From Alphaproteobacteria bacterium (lineage in GTDB: Bacteria > Pseudomonadota > Alphaproteobacteria > Acetobacterales > Acetobacteraceae): 32,575 bases of DNA. The stretch is from the NCBI GenBank assembly GCA_017307335.1, contig JAFKFJ010000199.1, positions 1 through 32,575 on the forward strand. Reading direction: 5' to 3'. The notes beneath the pieces were generated by a model, which searched no databases, was not told the origin of the DNA, and saw only the letters and a list, made by a program, of their open reading frames with translations. This document shows, one piece after another, positions 8,473 to 16,339 of this stretch. The position numbers were made by a program, and so were the translations under genes. Every line of letters begins with the position of its first letter. The stretch's first letter is position 1.

Positions 8473-9557
8473 ACGCCACGCTCATAGGCGCGGCGCTTCC
8501 ACACCACGCCGCGGCCGCGGTGATGATCGAACGCGCTGGCGGCCGTTGCCGCCATGAAGAACGTCGTGACGAACGGCAACAGCAGCGCGCGCAGCGGCGA
8601 AAGTCCATAGCGCCGCAGCGTCGGCACGAAGCTGCCCGCCATCGCGAGCCACGCGATCGCACCGAGCGCACGCAGGACGCCGGCGCCGAACAGCGCGGCG
8701 AGCAACGGCGTCCAGAAGATCAGCGCCATCCCCACCAGCGTCGCGAGCAGCAGCAGCGGCGAATGGCGAAGCTGCACATAGGCGGAACGCGCGATCATGC
8801 GCCAGATGTCGGCCGCGTGTGGATACGGCCGGATCGAGCGCGCAAGCCCGCTATGGCCGAGCCAGACGCGCCCGCCGCGCTTGATCGCCGTCGCCAGCGC
8901 CACGTCGTCGATCAGCGCGCCGCGGATCGCCCCTATCCCGCCGATGCGCTCCAGCGCCGCGCGCCGCACCAGCATCGTCCCGCCTGCCGCCCCGGCGACA
9001 CGGCTGCGCGGATCGTTCACCCGCGCGAAGGGATACAGAAGCTGGAAGAAATAGACGAAGGCCGGCACGAGCATCCGCTCGGCGGCACTGGTGCAGTTCA
9101 GGAGCACCATCTCGCTCACCAGGTCCGCCCCGGTGCGCTCGGCCTGCGCCATGAGGGTCGCGAGATGGGTCGGCGCGTGCAGGATGTCGGCATCGGTCAA
9201 CAGCAGCCACGGCTCGTGCGTCGCGGCAATGCCCTGCTGCACCGCCCACAGCTTGCCGGCCCAGCCGGCGGGGCGCGGCGTGCCCGCGATCACCGTGGCG
9301 TGCCGGCGCGCGATTGCGGCCGTCGCGTCGCTGCTGCCGTCGTCCACCACCACCACGTGCAGCGGCACGTCCTGCGCCGCGAGCGAGGCCGCGGCCGCGT
9401 CGACTACCTCCGCCTCGTCGCGCGCCGGCACGATCGCGGCAACCGGCGGCATCTGCGCCGGCCGCGCCGGCGCCAGCACCGGGCCGGCATGCCAGAACCG
9501 GCCGTGGAACAGCAGCAGGTACGCCCAGGCCAGCACGGCGGCGAGCACGAAGGTCAC
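8469..9557 (-). CDS. hpnB: hopene-associated glycosyltransferase HpnB
   Basis: This is a 362-residue membrane-anchored family-2 glycosyltransferase. An N-terminal transmembrane segment (about residues 2-17) precedes the GT-A domain. That domain contains VPARDEAEVV, the nucleotide-binding VVVDDGSSD, a metal-binding TDADI, and the IDDVALA acidic motif. Three or so hydrophobic segments follow toward the C-terminus. The GTG start overlaps the hpnA stop as GTGA, and the gene overlaps hpnC as ATGA. HpnB is a constant member of hopanoid clusters, but its acceptor and donor are not settled to my knowledge; a role in adding a sugar-type head group is inference from context. A longer open frame to 9764 overlaps hpnA and is not used. 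Confidence 0.9.
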   Translation of the reverse strand: MTFVLAAVLAWAYLLLFHGRFWHAGPVLAPARPAQMPPVAAIVPARDEAEVVDAAAASLAAQDVPLHVVVVDDGSSDATAAIARRHATVIAGTPRPAGWAGKLWAVQQGIAATHEPWLLLTDADILHAPTHLATLMAQAERTGADLVSEMVLLNCTSAAERMLVPAFVYFFQLLYPFARVNDPRSRVAGAAGGTMLVRRAALERIGGIGAIRGALIDDVALATAIKRGGRVWLGHSGLARSIRPYPHAADIWRMIARSAYVQLRHSPLLLLATLVGMALIFWTPLLAALFGAGVLRALGAIAWLAMAGSFVPTLRRYGLSPLRALLLPFVTTFFMAATAASAFDHHRGRGVVWKRRAYERGV

Positions 9558-10555
9558 GCCGCCTCCCGCACACCCGCGCGGAACCAGGCGACCGCATCGC
9601 GCACCGCGTCGCGCGCCGGGCGCGGGGCATAGCCCAGCGCCGCCTCGGCCTTCGCCGAGGAGAAGAACATCTTCTTGCGCGCCATGCGCAGATGGTCCTG
9701 CGTCACCAGCGGCTCGATGCCGGTCGCGCGCGCCAGCGCCTCGAACCCCAGCGCCACCGGCCACAACAGTTGGCGCGGCAGCCGGATCGAAGGCGGCCGG
9801 GTCCCTGTCGCCGCCGCGACCAGCGCCAGCAGGTCGCGCAGCAGCAGGTTCTCCCCGCCCAGGATGTAGCGTTCCCCGATATCGCCACGCTCCAGCGCCA
9901 GGACATGGCCCATGCCCACGTCATCGACGTGGACGATGTTGAGGCCGGTGTCGACATAGGCGGGCATGCGTCCGGCGGCGGCATCCGCGATCATGCGCCC
10001 GGTGGGCGTCGGGCGGATGTCGCGCGGGCCCGCCGGCGCGCTCGGGTTCACGATCACGGCCGGCAGGCCCGCCTCGCGCACCAGGGCCAGCACCGCCTGC
10101 TCGGCCTTATATTTCGACTGCTTGTAGGTGCCGACGATCGCGGCCGGGTCGACCGGCGTGGTCTCGTCGGCCGGCGTGCCGTCGCCGGTGAGGCCCAGGG
10201 CGGCCACGCTGCTGCAGTACACCACCCGCTCGACCCCGGTTGCGAGTGCCGCGCGCATCAGCGCCTCCGTGCCGGCCACGTTCGCCTGCAGCATCGCCGC
10301 CGGGTCGGGCACCCAGATGCGGTAGTCGGCCGCCACGTGCACCAGCAGCCGGCAGCCCTGCACGGCCGCGACGAGGCTCGCCGGGTCGGTCAAGTCGCCC
10401 TCGGCCAGCGTCAGGTCGAGTCCCGCCACGTTGCGCCGGTCGCTGCGCGGGCGCACCAGCGCCCGCACGCGATAGCCGCGGGCCAACAGGGCCCGGGCCA
10501 CGGCCGAGCCGACGAAGCCGGTGGCACCGGTCAGCAGGGTCAATGCGCCGCTCAT
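9554..10555 (-). CDS. hpnA: hopanoid-associated sugar epimerase HpnA
   Basis: This is a 333-residue NAD-dependent epimerase/dehydratase-type protein (extended SDR). The Rossmann motif TGATGFVG is at residues 9-16, the Ser of CSSVAALG and Tyr144-Lys148 (YKQSK) form the catalytic set, and NPSAPAGPRDIRPTPTG is typical of hopanoid-associated HpnA. It is the first gene of the operon. The ATG at 10555 follows a GC-rich leader holding a 13-bp tandem repeat. Its substrate is unknown; a nucleotide sugar used by HpnB is plausible from adjacency only. Confidence 0.92.
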   Translation of the reverse strand: MSGALTLLTGATGFVGSAVARALLARGYRVRALVRPRSDRRNVAGLDLTLAEGDLTDPASLVAAVQGCRLLVHVAADYRIWVPDPAAMLQANVAGTEALMRAALATGVERVVYCSSVAALGLTGDGTPADETTPVDPAAIVGTYKQSKYKAEQAVLALVREAGLPAVIVNPSAPAGPRDIRPTPTGRMIADAAAGRMPAYVDTGLNIVHVDDVGMGHVLALERGDIGERYILGGENLLLRDLLALVAAATGTRPPSIRLPRQLLWPVALGFEALARATGIEPLVTQDHLRMARKKMFFSSAKAEAALGYAPRPARDAVRDAVAWFRAGVREAA

Positions 10556-10599
10556 GCGAGCGCCGCTATAGCCTGCCGCGCCGCCGCGCGCACCCCGCC

Positions 10600-10650
10600 G
10601 GCTGGCGGGCGCGGCTGGCGGGCGCGGCTGGCGGGCGCGGCCGGCGGGCC
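10600..10650. repeat. 13-bp GC-only tandem repeat in the hpn leader
   Basis: Three perfect copies of GGCTGGCGGGCGC (10600-10612, 10613-10625, 10626-10638) are followed by a degenerate fourth (GGCCGGCGGGCC). The tract lies between hpnA and the divergent PagL-like gene, about 45 bases before the hpnA start. On the minus strand it would be part of the operon's 5' untranslated RNA if transcription begins at the TTGACA promoter. Confidence 0.9.
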
Positions 10651-10679
10651 GGCAGCAAGCTTTACGCCTCTTCAGCAGA

Positions 10680-10711
10680 CTTTTACCCCACGTTGCTCTA
10701 CAGGCTGTCAA
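10680..10711 (-). promoter_or_regulatory. hpnA: candidate promoter of the hpn operon
   Basis: A consensus -35 TTGACA (10711-10706) is followed after 20 bases by TAAAAG (10685-10680) on the minus strand. The spacer is longer than ideal, so the -10 assignment is uncertain. The element would give a leader of roughly 115-120 bases before hpnA. Confidence 0.35.
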
Positions 10712-10732
10712 AACGATTGCCGTTCCGCCCCC

Positions 10733-11296
10733 ATGCGTGCGCCACTCCTCATTCTTGCCGTCCTGGCGGCGCTCGGGCTGAGCCAGCGGGCCGAGGCGGC
10801 GGGCCCGGTCGCCGAGGTGCGGCTCGGCCTGCTCTGGCCCGATTTCGGCCCGCCCGCGTCGCGCCTGCCCGGCGCCAATTTCAATGCCGAGCTGCTGAGC
10901 GTCTCGCCGTTCACGAGTTGGACCGCCGATCTGCCCGTGTGGCTGCGCTGGGCGGCGGAGCCGCAGGTCAATCTCGGCGCCACGGTGAACACCGCCGGCG
11001 CCGCCCAGCAGGCCTATACCGGCCTCACCTGGACGGCCCGGGTCGCCTCCTACCTGCTGGACCGCGACGACGCGCTCACCTTCGGCTTCAGCATCGGGCC
11101 GGGATGGGTCGGCGGCACCGGCGCGCCCCGGGGGCTCACCAGCGGCACGCAGCTTCGGCTGGGGGCCGAGATCGGCTATCAGGTCACCCCCCGCTTCGGG
11201 CTCTACGTGCTGTTCGACCACGTCGCCAGCGGCACCTTCTCGAACGAGACGGAAAGCCTCAACGAGCTTGGCGTGCGGGTCGGGCTGCGGTTCTGA
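10733..11296 (+). CDS. PagL-like acyloxyacyl hydrolase family outer-membrane protein
   Basis: This is a 187-residue protein with an N-terminal signal peptide (about residues 1-23, ending near AEA). The rest is rich in alternating aromatic/polar segments and ends in ...GVRVGLRF, a C-terminal Phe as in outer-membrane beta-barrels. The last 30 residues resemble the active-site region of lipid A 3-O-deacylase PagL and the wider acyloxyacyl hydrolase family, with His163 in FDHVASGTFSNE and a later LNELGVRVG. PagL normally has His-x-Ser at this site, while here the order is His163-Val-Ala-Ser166. It may therefore be an inactive or altered member. It is transcribed divergently from the hopanoid operon, which also shapes the outer membrane. 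The start ATG at 10733 is the first before the signal peptide. Confidence 0.6.
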   Translation: MRAPLLILAVLAALGLSQRAEAAGPVAEVRLGLLWPDFGPPASRLPGANFNAELLSVSPFTSWTADLPVWLRWAAEPQVNLGATVNTAGAAQQAYTGLTWTARVASYLLDRDDALTFGFSIGPGWVGGTGAPRGLTSGTQLRLGAEIGYQVTPRFGLYVLFDHVASGTFSNETESLNELGVRVGLRF

Positions 11297-11347
11297 CCGT
11301 CGCGCAGCCCCGGGCGCGCGCGCTATCCTGCGCGGGAACGAGGGGAC

Positions 11348-12865
11348 ATGCGGATGCGAAACGGGGCATGGCTGCGCGGCGCGCTGCTCGCCGGGGCGAT
11401 CGCGACGAACCTGGCCGCACCTGCGCGCGCGGACACGCCGCCGGCCGCGCTGGAGGCCAGCCTGCGCGCCTGGCTCGCCGGCGTGCTGGGGCCGCGCGCC
11501 GATCTCGGCGACCGCCCGGTCCGCTTCACCGCCCGCGACGGCGGCGGCTACGCGGTGGAAGTGCCGCTCGCCGGCCCGGTGGGCAGCACCGGCATCACGA
11601 TCGAGGCGCCGCCGATCACGCTCACGGCGCAGCCGCAGCCGGACGGGCGCTGGGCGCTCGATGCCATCCGCCTGCCCTCACCGCTGCAGATCCATGTGCC
11701 GGCCTCGGCGCCGGGTGGGGCCGAGGAATGGACGCTGCGCCTCGCCGACCAGGACCAGCACGCGCTGTTCGACCCGACGCTGGCTGCCGAATCCACCTGG
11801 GACGGCACCGTCGGCGGCTATTCGAGCGGCTTCCGCAGCAAGACGGAGACGCGGCGGACCGAGGTCGCGCGCATCACCACGCATGCGCGCTGGCAGCCGG
11901 CGCGCGACGGCCGCATCGACGTGCGCTCCGACTCGACCAGCGAGCTGCTGGCCACCAACGCCCGGCTGAAGAACGGCATCGTCGCGTCGTTCAGCGCGGC
12001 CGAGGCGAATGTCACCGCGCGCATCGACGCGGTGCGCCCGGCCGCACTGCCGCCGATCCTGCGCGCGGCGCTGGAGGTGGGGCCGCTCGCCGTCACGGCC
12101 GCCCGCGACCCGGTGGCCGCCACCGGCCACGCGATGGTCCATCACGACAATCTCGGCGCCACGCTGCCGCCCGAGGCGCGGGCGACCGTGCGGGTGGCGC
12201 TGGAGGCGGCGGCGGACCTGCTCGACGGGTTCACCGAGGAGGCGGTGTTCAAGAACGTTCGCTGGCATGCCGGCAAGCTTGACGGGACAGCGCACGCGGT
12301 CGCGGCCAGGATCGCGCTGGCGGCGCCCGACGGTCGGATCGCGCTGCACCTGCGCCTCGCCGTCGATGGCGCCGCCAGCAACACGGTGCCGCCCGGGCCG
12401 CTGCGCGACCTGCTGCCGCGGCATATCGCCATCGCGCCCCATATCGGCGGCGTGCCGGCGGCAAAGCTGCACGCGCTGCTGGCCGCCGCCCTGCAGGACG
12501 GCGCTTCCGACGCGGCGCTCGAAGCACAGGGCGAGGCGCTGCTGAGCGACGGCCCGCTGACGATCGGCATCGACGAACTGGCCGCCGATGCCGGCCCCGC
12601 GCAACTGCAGGGCAAGGGCGAAGTGCGCGTCATCGCCGCCGAAGACGTCGCCGGCGAGGCGCGCATCCGTGCCACGGGCCTCGAGGCCCTGATCCGCCTC
12701 GCCGGTCAGGTTCCCGAACTGAAGGCCGCGCTGCCGGTGCTGTTCTTCCTCAAAGGCATCGGCGAGCCGGACGGCGACGCGACGGTGTGGAACCTCGAGT
12801 ATCGAAACGGGAAGTTTCTCGTCAACGGCACCGACTTTTCAAAGATGATGCCCGGTCAGAAATGA
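11348..12865 (+). CDS. exported protein of unknown function (505 residues)
   Basis: I do not recognise this with certainty. A signal peptide (about residues 1-28, ending ARA before Asp-Thr) is followed by a long, repeating mixture of short beta-prone segments and Ala-rich helices, with no cysteine-rich or catalytic motif. The layout, with a C-terminal beta-rich end NGKFLVNGTDFSKMM, is reminiscent of DUF2125 or DUF945/AsmA-like periplasmic proteins. That is a weak resemblance. The start ATG at 11348 has a strong site (GAGGGG) a few bases upstream. It lies 51 bases after the PagL-like gene on the same strand, so they may be co-transcribed. Three bases after its TGA begins the inverted third copy of the double-hairpin repeat. 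Confidence 0.7.
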   Translation: MRMRNGAWLRGALLAGAIATNLAAPARADTPPAALEASLRAWLAGVLGPRADLGDRPVRFTARDGGGYAVEVPLAGPVGSTGITIEAPPITLTAQPQPDGRWALDAIRLPSPLQIHVPASAPGGAEEWTLRLADQDQHALFDPTLAAESTWDGTVGGYSSGFRSKTETRRTEVARITTHARWQPARDGRIDVRSDSTSELLATNARLKNGIVASFSAAEANVTARIDAVRPAALPPILRAALEVGPLAVTAARDPVAATGHAMVHHDNLGATLPPEARATVRVALEAAADLLDGFTEEAVFKNVRWHAGKLDGTAHAVAARIALAAPDGRIALHLRLAVDGAASNTVPPGPLRDLLPRHIAIAPHIGGVPAAKLHALLAAALQDGASDAALEAQGEALLSDGPLTIGIDELAADAGPAQLQGKGEVRVIAAEDVAGEARIRATGLEALIRLAGQVPELKAALPVLFFLKGIGEPDGDATVWNLEYRNGKFLVNGTDFSKMMPGQK

Positions 12866-12868
12866 CCG

Positions 12869-12974
12869 CTAGAACGGGATGAGCTCGCCCGCGCTCACTC
12901 AACCCGTTCTAGGTCTTTGATCTGAGAGCATGATTCAGACCTCCGGCGATTCCGCCTCCGGTCATCATGCTCTA
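12869..12974 (-). repeat. double-hairpin repeat, copy C (inverted)
   Basis: This is the same element as copies A and B but in the opposite orientation and with several substitutions. Hairpin-1 arms GAGCATGAT and ATCATGCTC are unchanged, and its loop is GAAT instead of GGTT. Hairpin 2 extends to CTAGAACGGG and CCCGTTCTAG. It again fills a convergent junction and supplies the TAG stop of the following gene on the minus strand (12974-12972). Changes fall mainly in loops and the linker, so the structure is kept. Confidence 0.9.
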
Positions 12975-13712
12975 CCGCCCGCCCGAGACGGTGAGCACGG
13001 TGCCGGTGACATAGCTCGCGGCGGGCGAGAGCAGCCACGCCACCGCCTCGGCGATCTCCACCGGCTGCCCGGCGCGGCGGATCGGCACCGTGGGAACCAG
13101 CCGATCAAGCCGGGCCGCCGGGTTCATGTCGGTCTCGATCAGCCCCGGCGCCACCGCGTTGACGCGGATTCCCTCCGCCGCCACCTCGCGCGCGAGCCCG
13201 AGCGTGAAACTGTCGATCGCCCCCTTGCTCGCCGCGTAGTGCACGAACTCGCCGGGACCGCCGAGCCGCGAGGCGACGGAGGAGAGATTGACGATGCCGC
13301 CCCCCGGCCCGCCGCGCGCGGTGGACAGGCGCCGCACCGCCTCGCGCGCGCAGAAGATCGTGCCCATGACGTTGACCGCGAAGGTGCGCTCCAGCACCGC
13401 GGTGTCGAGGTCGGCGAAGCGTGTGCTCCCCCCGACCACGCCGGCATTGTTCACGAGCCCGCCGAGCGGCCCGAGCGCACCCTCCGCCGCATCGAACAGC
13501 GCCAGCACCTCGGCTTCATTGGCCACGTCGCCCTTGAAGGCGTGGGCCCGGCCGCCGGCCGCGGTGATCTCGCGCACGACGGCATCGGCCGCCGCCGCGT
13601 TGCTCGCGTAGCTGAAGGCGACGGGATGGCCGAGAGCGGCGAGCTTGCGGCAGATCGCCGCGCCGAGCCCACGGCTGCCACCGGTGACGATGATGGTCCT
13701 GAGTTCGCTCAT
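12972..13712 (-). CDS. SDR-family NAD(P)-dependent oxidoreductase
   Basis: This is a 246-residue classical short-chain dehydrogenase/reductase. The cofactor motif TGGSRGLG is at residues 10-17, NNAG at 88-91, the catalytic Ser in NLSS (144-145), and Tyr159-x-x-x-Lys163 in YAASK. It ends in VTGTVLTVSGGR, the usual FabG-like terminus, so the TAG stop contributed by the repeat sits at the normal end of the protein. Substrate is unknown; annotations such as glucose 1-dehydrogenase or 3-oxoacyl-ACP reductase would be guesses. It lies 69 bases downstream of metE on the same strand and could be in the same transcript. Confidence 0.9.
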   Translation of the reverse strand: MSELRTIIVTGGSRGLGAAICRKLAALGHPVAFSYASNAAAADAVVREITAAGGRAHAFKGDVANEAEVLALFDAAEGALGPLGGLVNNAGVVGGSTRFADLDTAVLERTFAVNVMGTIFCAREAVRRLSTARGGPGGGIVNLSSVASRLGGPGEFVHYAASKGAIDSFTLGLAREVAAEGIRVNAVAPGLIETDMNPAARLDRLVPTVPIRRAGQPVEIAEAVAWLLSPAASYVTGTVLTVSGGR

Positions 13713-13781
13713 GCGCTCCGCCTTCGGTCGAAAGCGCGATCATTGCAGCCGCCCGGCCGTCACGCCAGGGGGGCCGGCTGG

Positions 13782-16133
13782 TCATGACGGTGGCGGCGCA
13801 CCGGCGGCAGCCTCTTTGCGCAACGCCGCGGCCGCCGCGACGAGATTGGCGAGGCTCGACCGCACCTCCGCCCACGCGCGCGTCTTCAGGCCGCAATCGG
13901 GATTGACCCAGATCTGCCAGTCCTGCAGCCGCTGCCGCGCGCGTGCGAGCAGGTCCGTCATCTCCGTCGTATCGGGCACGCGCGGACTGTGGATGTCCCA
14001 CACGCCGGGGCCGATGCCGGCGGGGTAGGCGGCCCCCGCGCCCGCGAACGCATCGAGCAGCTCCATCCGGCTGCGCGTGGTCTCGATCGAGATCACGTCG
14101 GCATCCAGCGCCGCGATCGACTTCATGATGTCGTTGAACTCGGCGTAGCACATGTGGGTGTGAATCGCCGTGTCGTCGCGCACGCCGCCGGTGGCAAGGC
14201 GGAAGCAGGCGACCGCCCAGTCGAGATACGCCGCCCAATCCGCCCGGCGCAGCGGCAGACCCTCGCGGAACGCCGGCTCATCCACCTGGACGATCGCGAT
14301 GCCAGCGGCCTCCAGGTCGCGCACCTCGTCGCGGATCGCGAGCGCGATCTGCCGGCACACCTCCGCGCGCGGCAGGTCGTCGCGCACGAACGACCATTGC
14401 AGCATCGTCACCGGCCCGGTCAGCATGCCCTTCACCGGCCGCTGCGTCAGCGACTGCGCATACGCCGTCCAGCGCACCGTCATCGGCGCCGGGCGCGACA
14501 CGTCGCCCCACAGGATCGGTGGCGCCACGCAGCGGCTGCCGTAGGACTGCACCCAGCCGTGGCGGGTGAACGCGAACCCGTCCATCTGCTCGGCGAAATA
14601 TTGCACCATGTCGTTGCGCTCGAACTCGCCGTGCACCAGCACATCGAGCCCGAGCGTCTCCTGCCAGTGCACCGCATCGGCGATCCAGGCGCCGATCGTG
14701 CGGTCATGCGCATCACGATCCAGCGTGCCGCGGCCGAGGGCGGCGCGCAGGCGGCGCACCTCCGCGGTCTGCGGGAACGAGCCGATCGTCGTCGTCGGAA
14801 ACAGCGGCAGTCGCAGGCGATCCTGCTGCGCCGTGCGCCGCGCCGCATACGGATGATGACGGCGCAGCATCGCCTCGGTCACGGCGGCGGCGCGCGCGGT
14901 GACCTCCGGCCGATGCACACGCGCGCTCTCCGCCCGCGTCCGCACGGCGGCATCGCTGCGCGCGAGTTCGTCCGCGATCGCGTCGGCACCTTCGTCGAGG
15001 CCGCGCGCGAGGGTCGCGATTTCCGCCAGCTTCTCGGTCGCGAAGGCGAGCCAGGACTTCAGCGCCGGGTCGAGCCGATCCTCCTGCGCCAGCTCCACCG
15101 GCACGTGCAGCAGGCTGCAGGAGGGCGCGACCATGAGCCGCCTGCCCGCCCGCGCCGCCGCCGCATGCTGCAATGTCGCCAGAGCCGCGCGCAGGTCGGT
15201 GCGCCACACGTTGCGCCCGTCCACCACGCCCAGGCTGAGCCACTGCTCCGGCGGCACCGCCGCCAGCACCGCATCGAGTTCCGCGCCGCCGCGCACGAGA
15301 TCGAGGTGCAGCCCCGCCACCGGCAGCCGCGTCGCCGTCGCCAGGTTCTCGCCGAGCGGGCCGAAATAGCTCGTGAGCAGCAGCGCCGGCGTCGGCGACC
15401 GCGCGAAGAGATCATAAGCGACGTCGAAGGCCGCGCGCGCCTTGGCGGACAGGTCGAGCGCCAGCACCGGCTCGTCCATCTGCACCCAGGGGCAGCCCGC
15501 CGCCGCCAGTTCCGCAAGCACGCGCTGATACTGCGGCAGCAGGCGATCGAGCAGATCGAGCGGGTCCGACCCGTCGGCGGATTTCGCGAGCGCCAGGAAC
15601 GTCACCGGCCCGAGCAGCACCGGCCGTGTCGACACGCCGAGCGCCCGCGCCTCGCGGAACTGCGCGCGCGGGCGGTTCTCGGTCAGCGTGAACCGCTGCT
15701 CGCGCGTCAGGCGCGGCACGAGCCAGTGGTAGTTGGTGTCGAACCACTTGGTCATCTCCAGCGCCGGCAGCCCGGGCGCAATCCCCGCCGCCGCCTCCGC
15801 CGGCGCGCCACGCGAGCCCCGGGCCAGCGCGAAATAGGTGGCGAGCGACACCGGCCCGTCCGTCCAGCCATAGCCGGGCGGGATCGCGCCGAACATGCAG
15901 GCGGTGTCGAGCACATGGTCATACAGCGCGGCGTCGGCGCACGGCACGTGCTGCAGGCCGAGGCGCGCCTGAAGCCGCCAGTGCGTCCCGCGCAGCCGCG
16001 CCGCCTCCGCCCGCAGCCCCGCCGCGTCGAGCGTGCCCGCCCAGAACGCCTCCAGCGCGGTCTTCAGCTCCCGCCGCCGGCCGATGCGGGGGAAGCCCAG
16101 GTTGCTCGCGACCGCCCGCTCCGTTCCCGCCAT
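13782..16133 (-). CDS. metE: cobalamin-independent methionine synthase
   Basis: This 783-residue cytosolic enzyme transfers a methyl group from 5-methyltetrahydropteroyltri-glutamate to homocysteine. The N-terminal signature NLGFPRIG...ELKTALEAFW is at residues 9-28. The zinc ligands are visible: His660 and Cys662 in IHTHMCYAEFND, and Cys747 in NPDCGLKTR, matching the E. coli His641/Cys643/Cys726 spacing. Length is normal. I chose ATG 16133 because of the AAAGGGCGAGG site immediately upstream; an ATG at 16163 would start inside a strong palindrome. I saw no cobalamin or SAM riboswitch in the leader. Regulation is more likely through the 20-bp AT-rich palindrome at 16162-16181. Confidence 0.96.
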   Translation of the reverse strand: MAGTERAVASNLGFPRIGRRRELKTALEAFWAGTLDAAGLRAEAARLRGTHWRLQARLGLQHVPCADAALYDHVLDTACMFGAIPPGYGWTDGPVSLATYFALARGSRGAPAEAAAGIAPGLPALEMTKWFDTNYHWLVPRLTREQRFTLTENRPRAQFREARALGVSTRPVLLGPVTFLALAKSADGSDPLDLLDRLLPQYQRVLAELAAAGCPWVQMDEPVLALDLSAKARAAFDVAYDLFARSPTPALLLTSYFGPLGENLATATRLPVAGLHLDLVRGGAELDAVLAAVPPEQWLSLGVVDGRNVWRTDLRAALATLQHAAAARAGRRLMVAPSCSLLHVPVELAQEDRLDPALKSWLAFATEKLAEIATLARGLDEGADAIADELARSDAAVRTRAESARVHRPEVTARAAAVTEAMLRRHHPYAARRTAQQDRLRLPLFPTTTIGSFPQTAEVRRLRAALGRGTLDRDAHDRTIGAWIADAVHWQETLGLDVLVHGEFERNDMVQYFAEQMDGFAFTRHGWVQSYGSRCVAPPILWGDVSRPAPMTVRWTAYAQSLTQRPVKGMLTGPVTMLQWSFVRDDLPRAEVCRQIALAIRDEVRDLEAAGIAIVQVDEPAFREGLPLRRADWAAYLDWAVACFRLATGGVRDDTAIHTHMCYAEFNDIMKSIAALDADVISIETTRSRMELLDAFAGAGAAYPAGIGPGVWDIHSPRVPDTTEMTDLLARARQRLQDWQIWVNPDCGLKTRAWAEVRSSLANLVAAAAALRKEAAAGAPPPS

Positions 16134-16161
16134 GCCTCGCCCTTTCGCTGTCACCAATCTC

Positions 16162-16181
16162 ATATAAGGATATCTTTATAT
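16162..16181. promoter_or_regulatory. AT-rich 20-bp palindrome (candidate operator of metE)
   Basis: ATATAAGGATATCTTTATAT is symmetrical around GATATC, with nine of ten pairs matched, in a surrounding sequence that is almost all G and C. It sits 29 bases upstream of the metE start, where promoter and operator would overlap. A further AAGATAT-like half-site follows at 16181-16190 (TCTTGGAGAT). Palindromes centred on AAGATATCTT have been described for ArsR-family methionine-cycle regulators (SahR/SamR); I recall this from the literature and cannot verify the match here. Confidence 0.6.
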
Positions 16182-16339
16182 CTTGGAGATACGGTGCGCA
16201 ACGGCAGAAATGAGGCCTGGATGGCGGTTGAGGAACGGCGCGAAGGGCAGGGAGAAGCCGAGTGGCGAAGTGAATGAAGCTGCGCTCGCCGCCGGCGTGC
16301 ACCGGCGGACACGGACTTGGCCGGGCCCGCCGCCGCCGG

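Noticed and set aside
11297..11347. Intrinsic terminator between the PagL-like gene and the 505-residue gene
   Set aside because: GC-rich complementary stretches are present but there is no T-run, and similar pairing is expected by chance at this base composition.
13989..16277. Very long open frames antisense to metE and similar long frames antisense to sthA, shc, slt and others
   Set aside because: Typical of very GC-rich DNA. Translations are Arg/Ala/Pro/His-rich with no domain, and the opposite strand carries clear enzymes.
16194..16277. 27-codon plus-strand frame (GTG start after GGAG) opposite the metE leader
   Set aside because: Short, no recognisable content, and wrong strand for a metE leader peptide; could be chance.
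16134..16339. Cobalamin or SAM riboswitch upstream of metE
   Set aside because: I looked for the conserved B12-box and related blocks on the minus strand and did not see them; the leader from the palindrome to the ATG is only about 30 bases.
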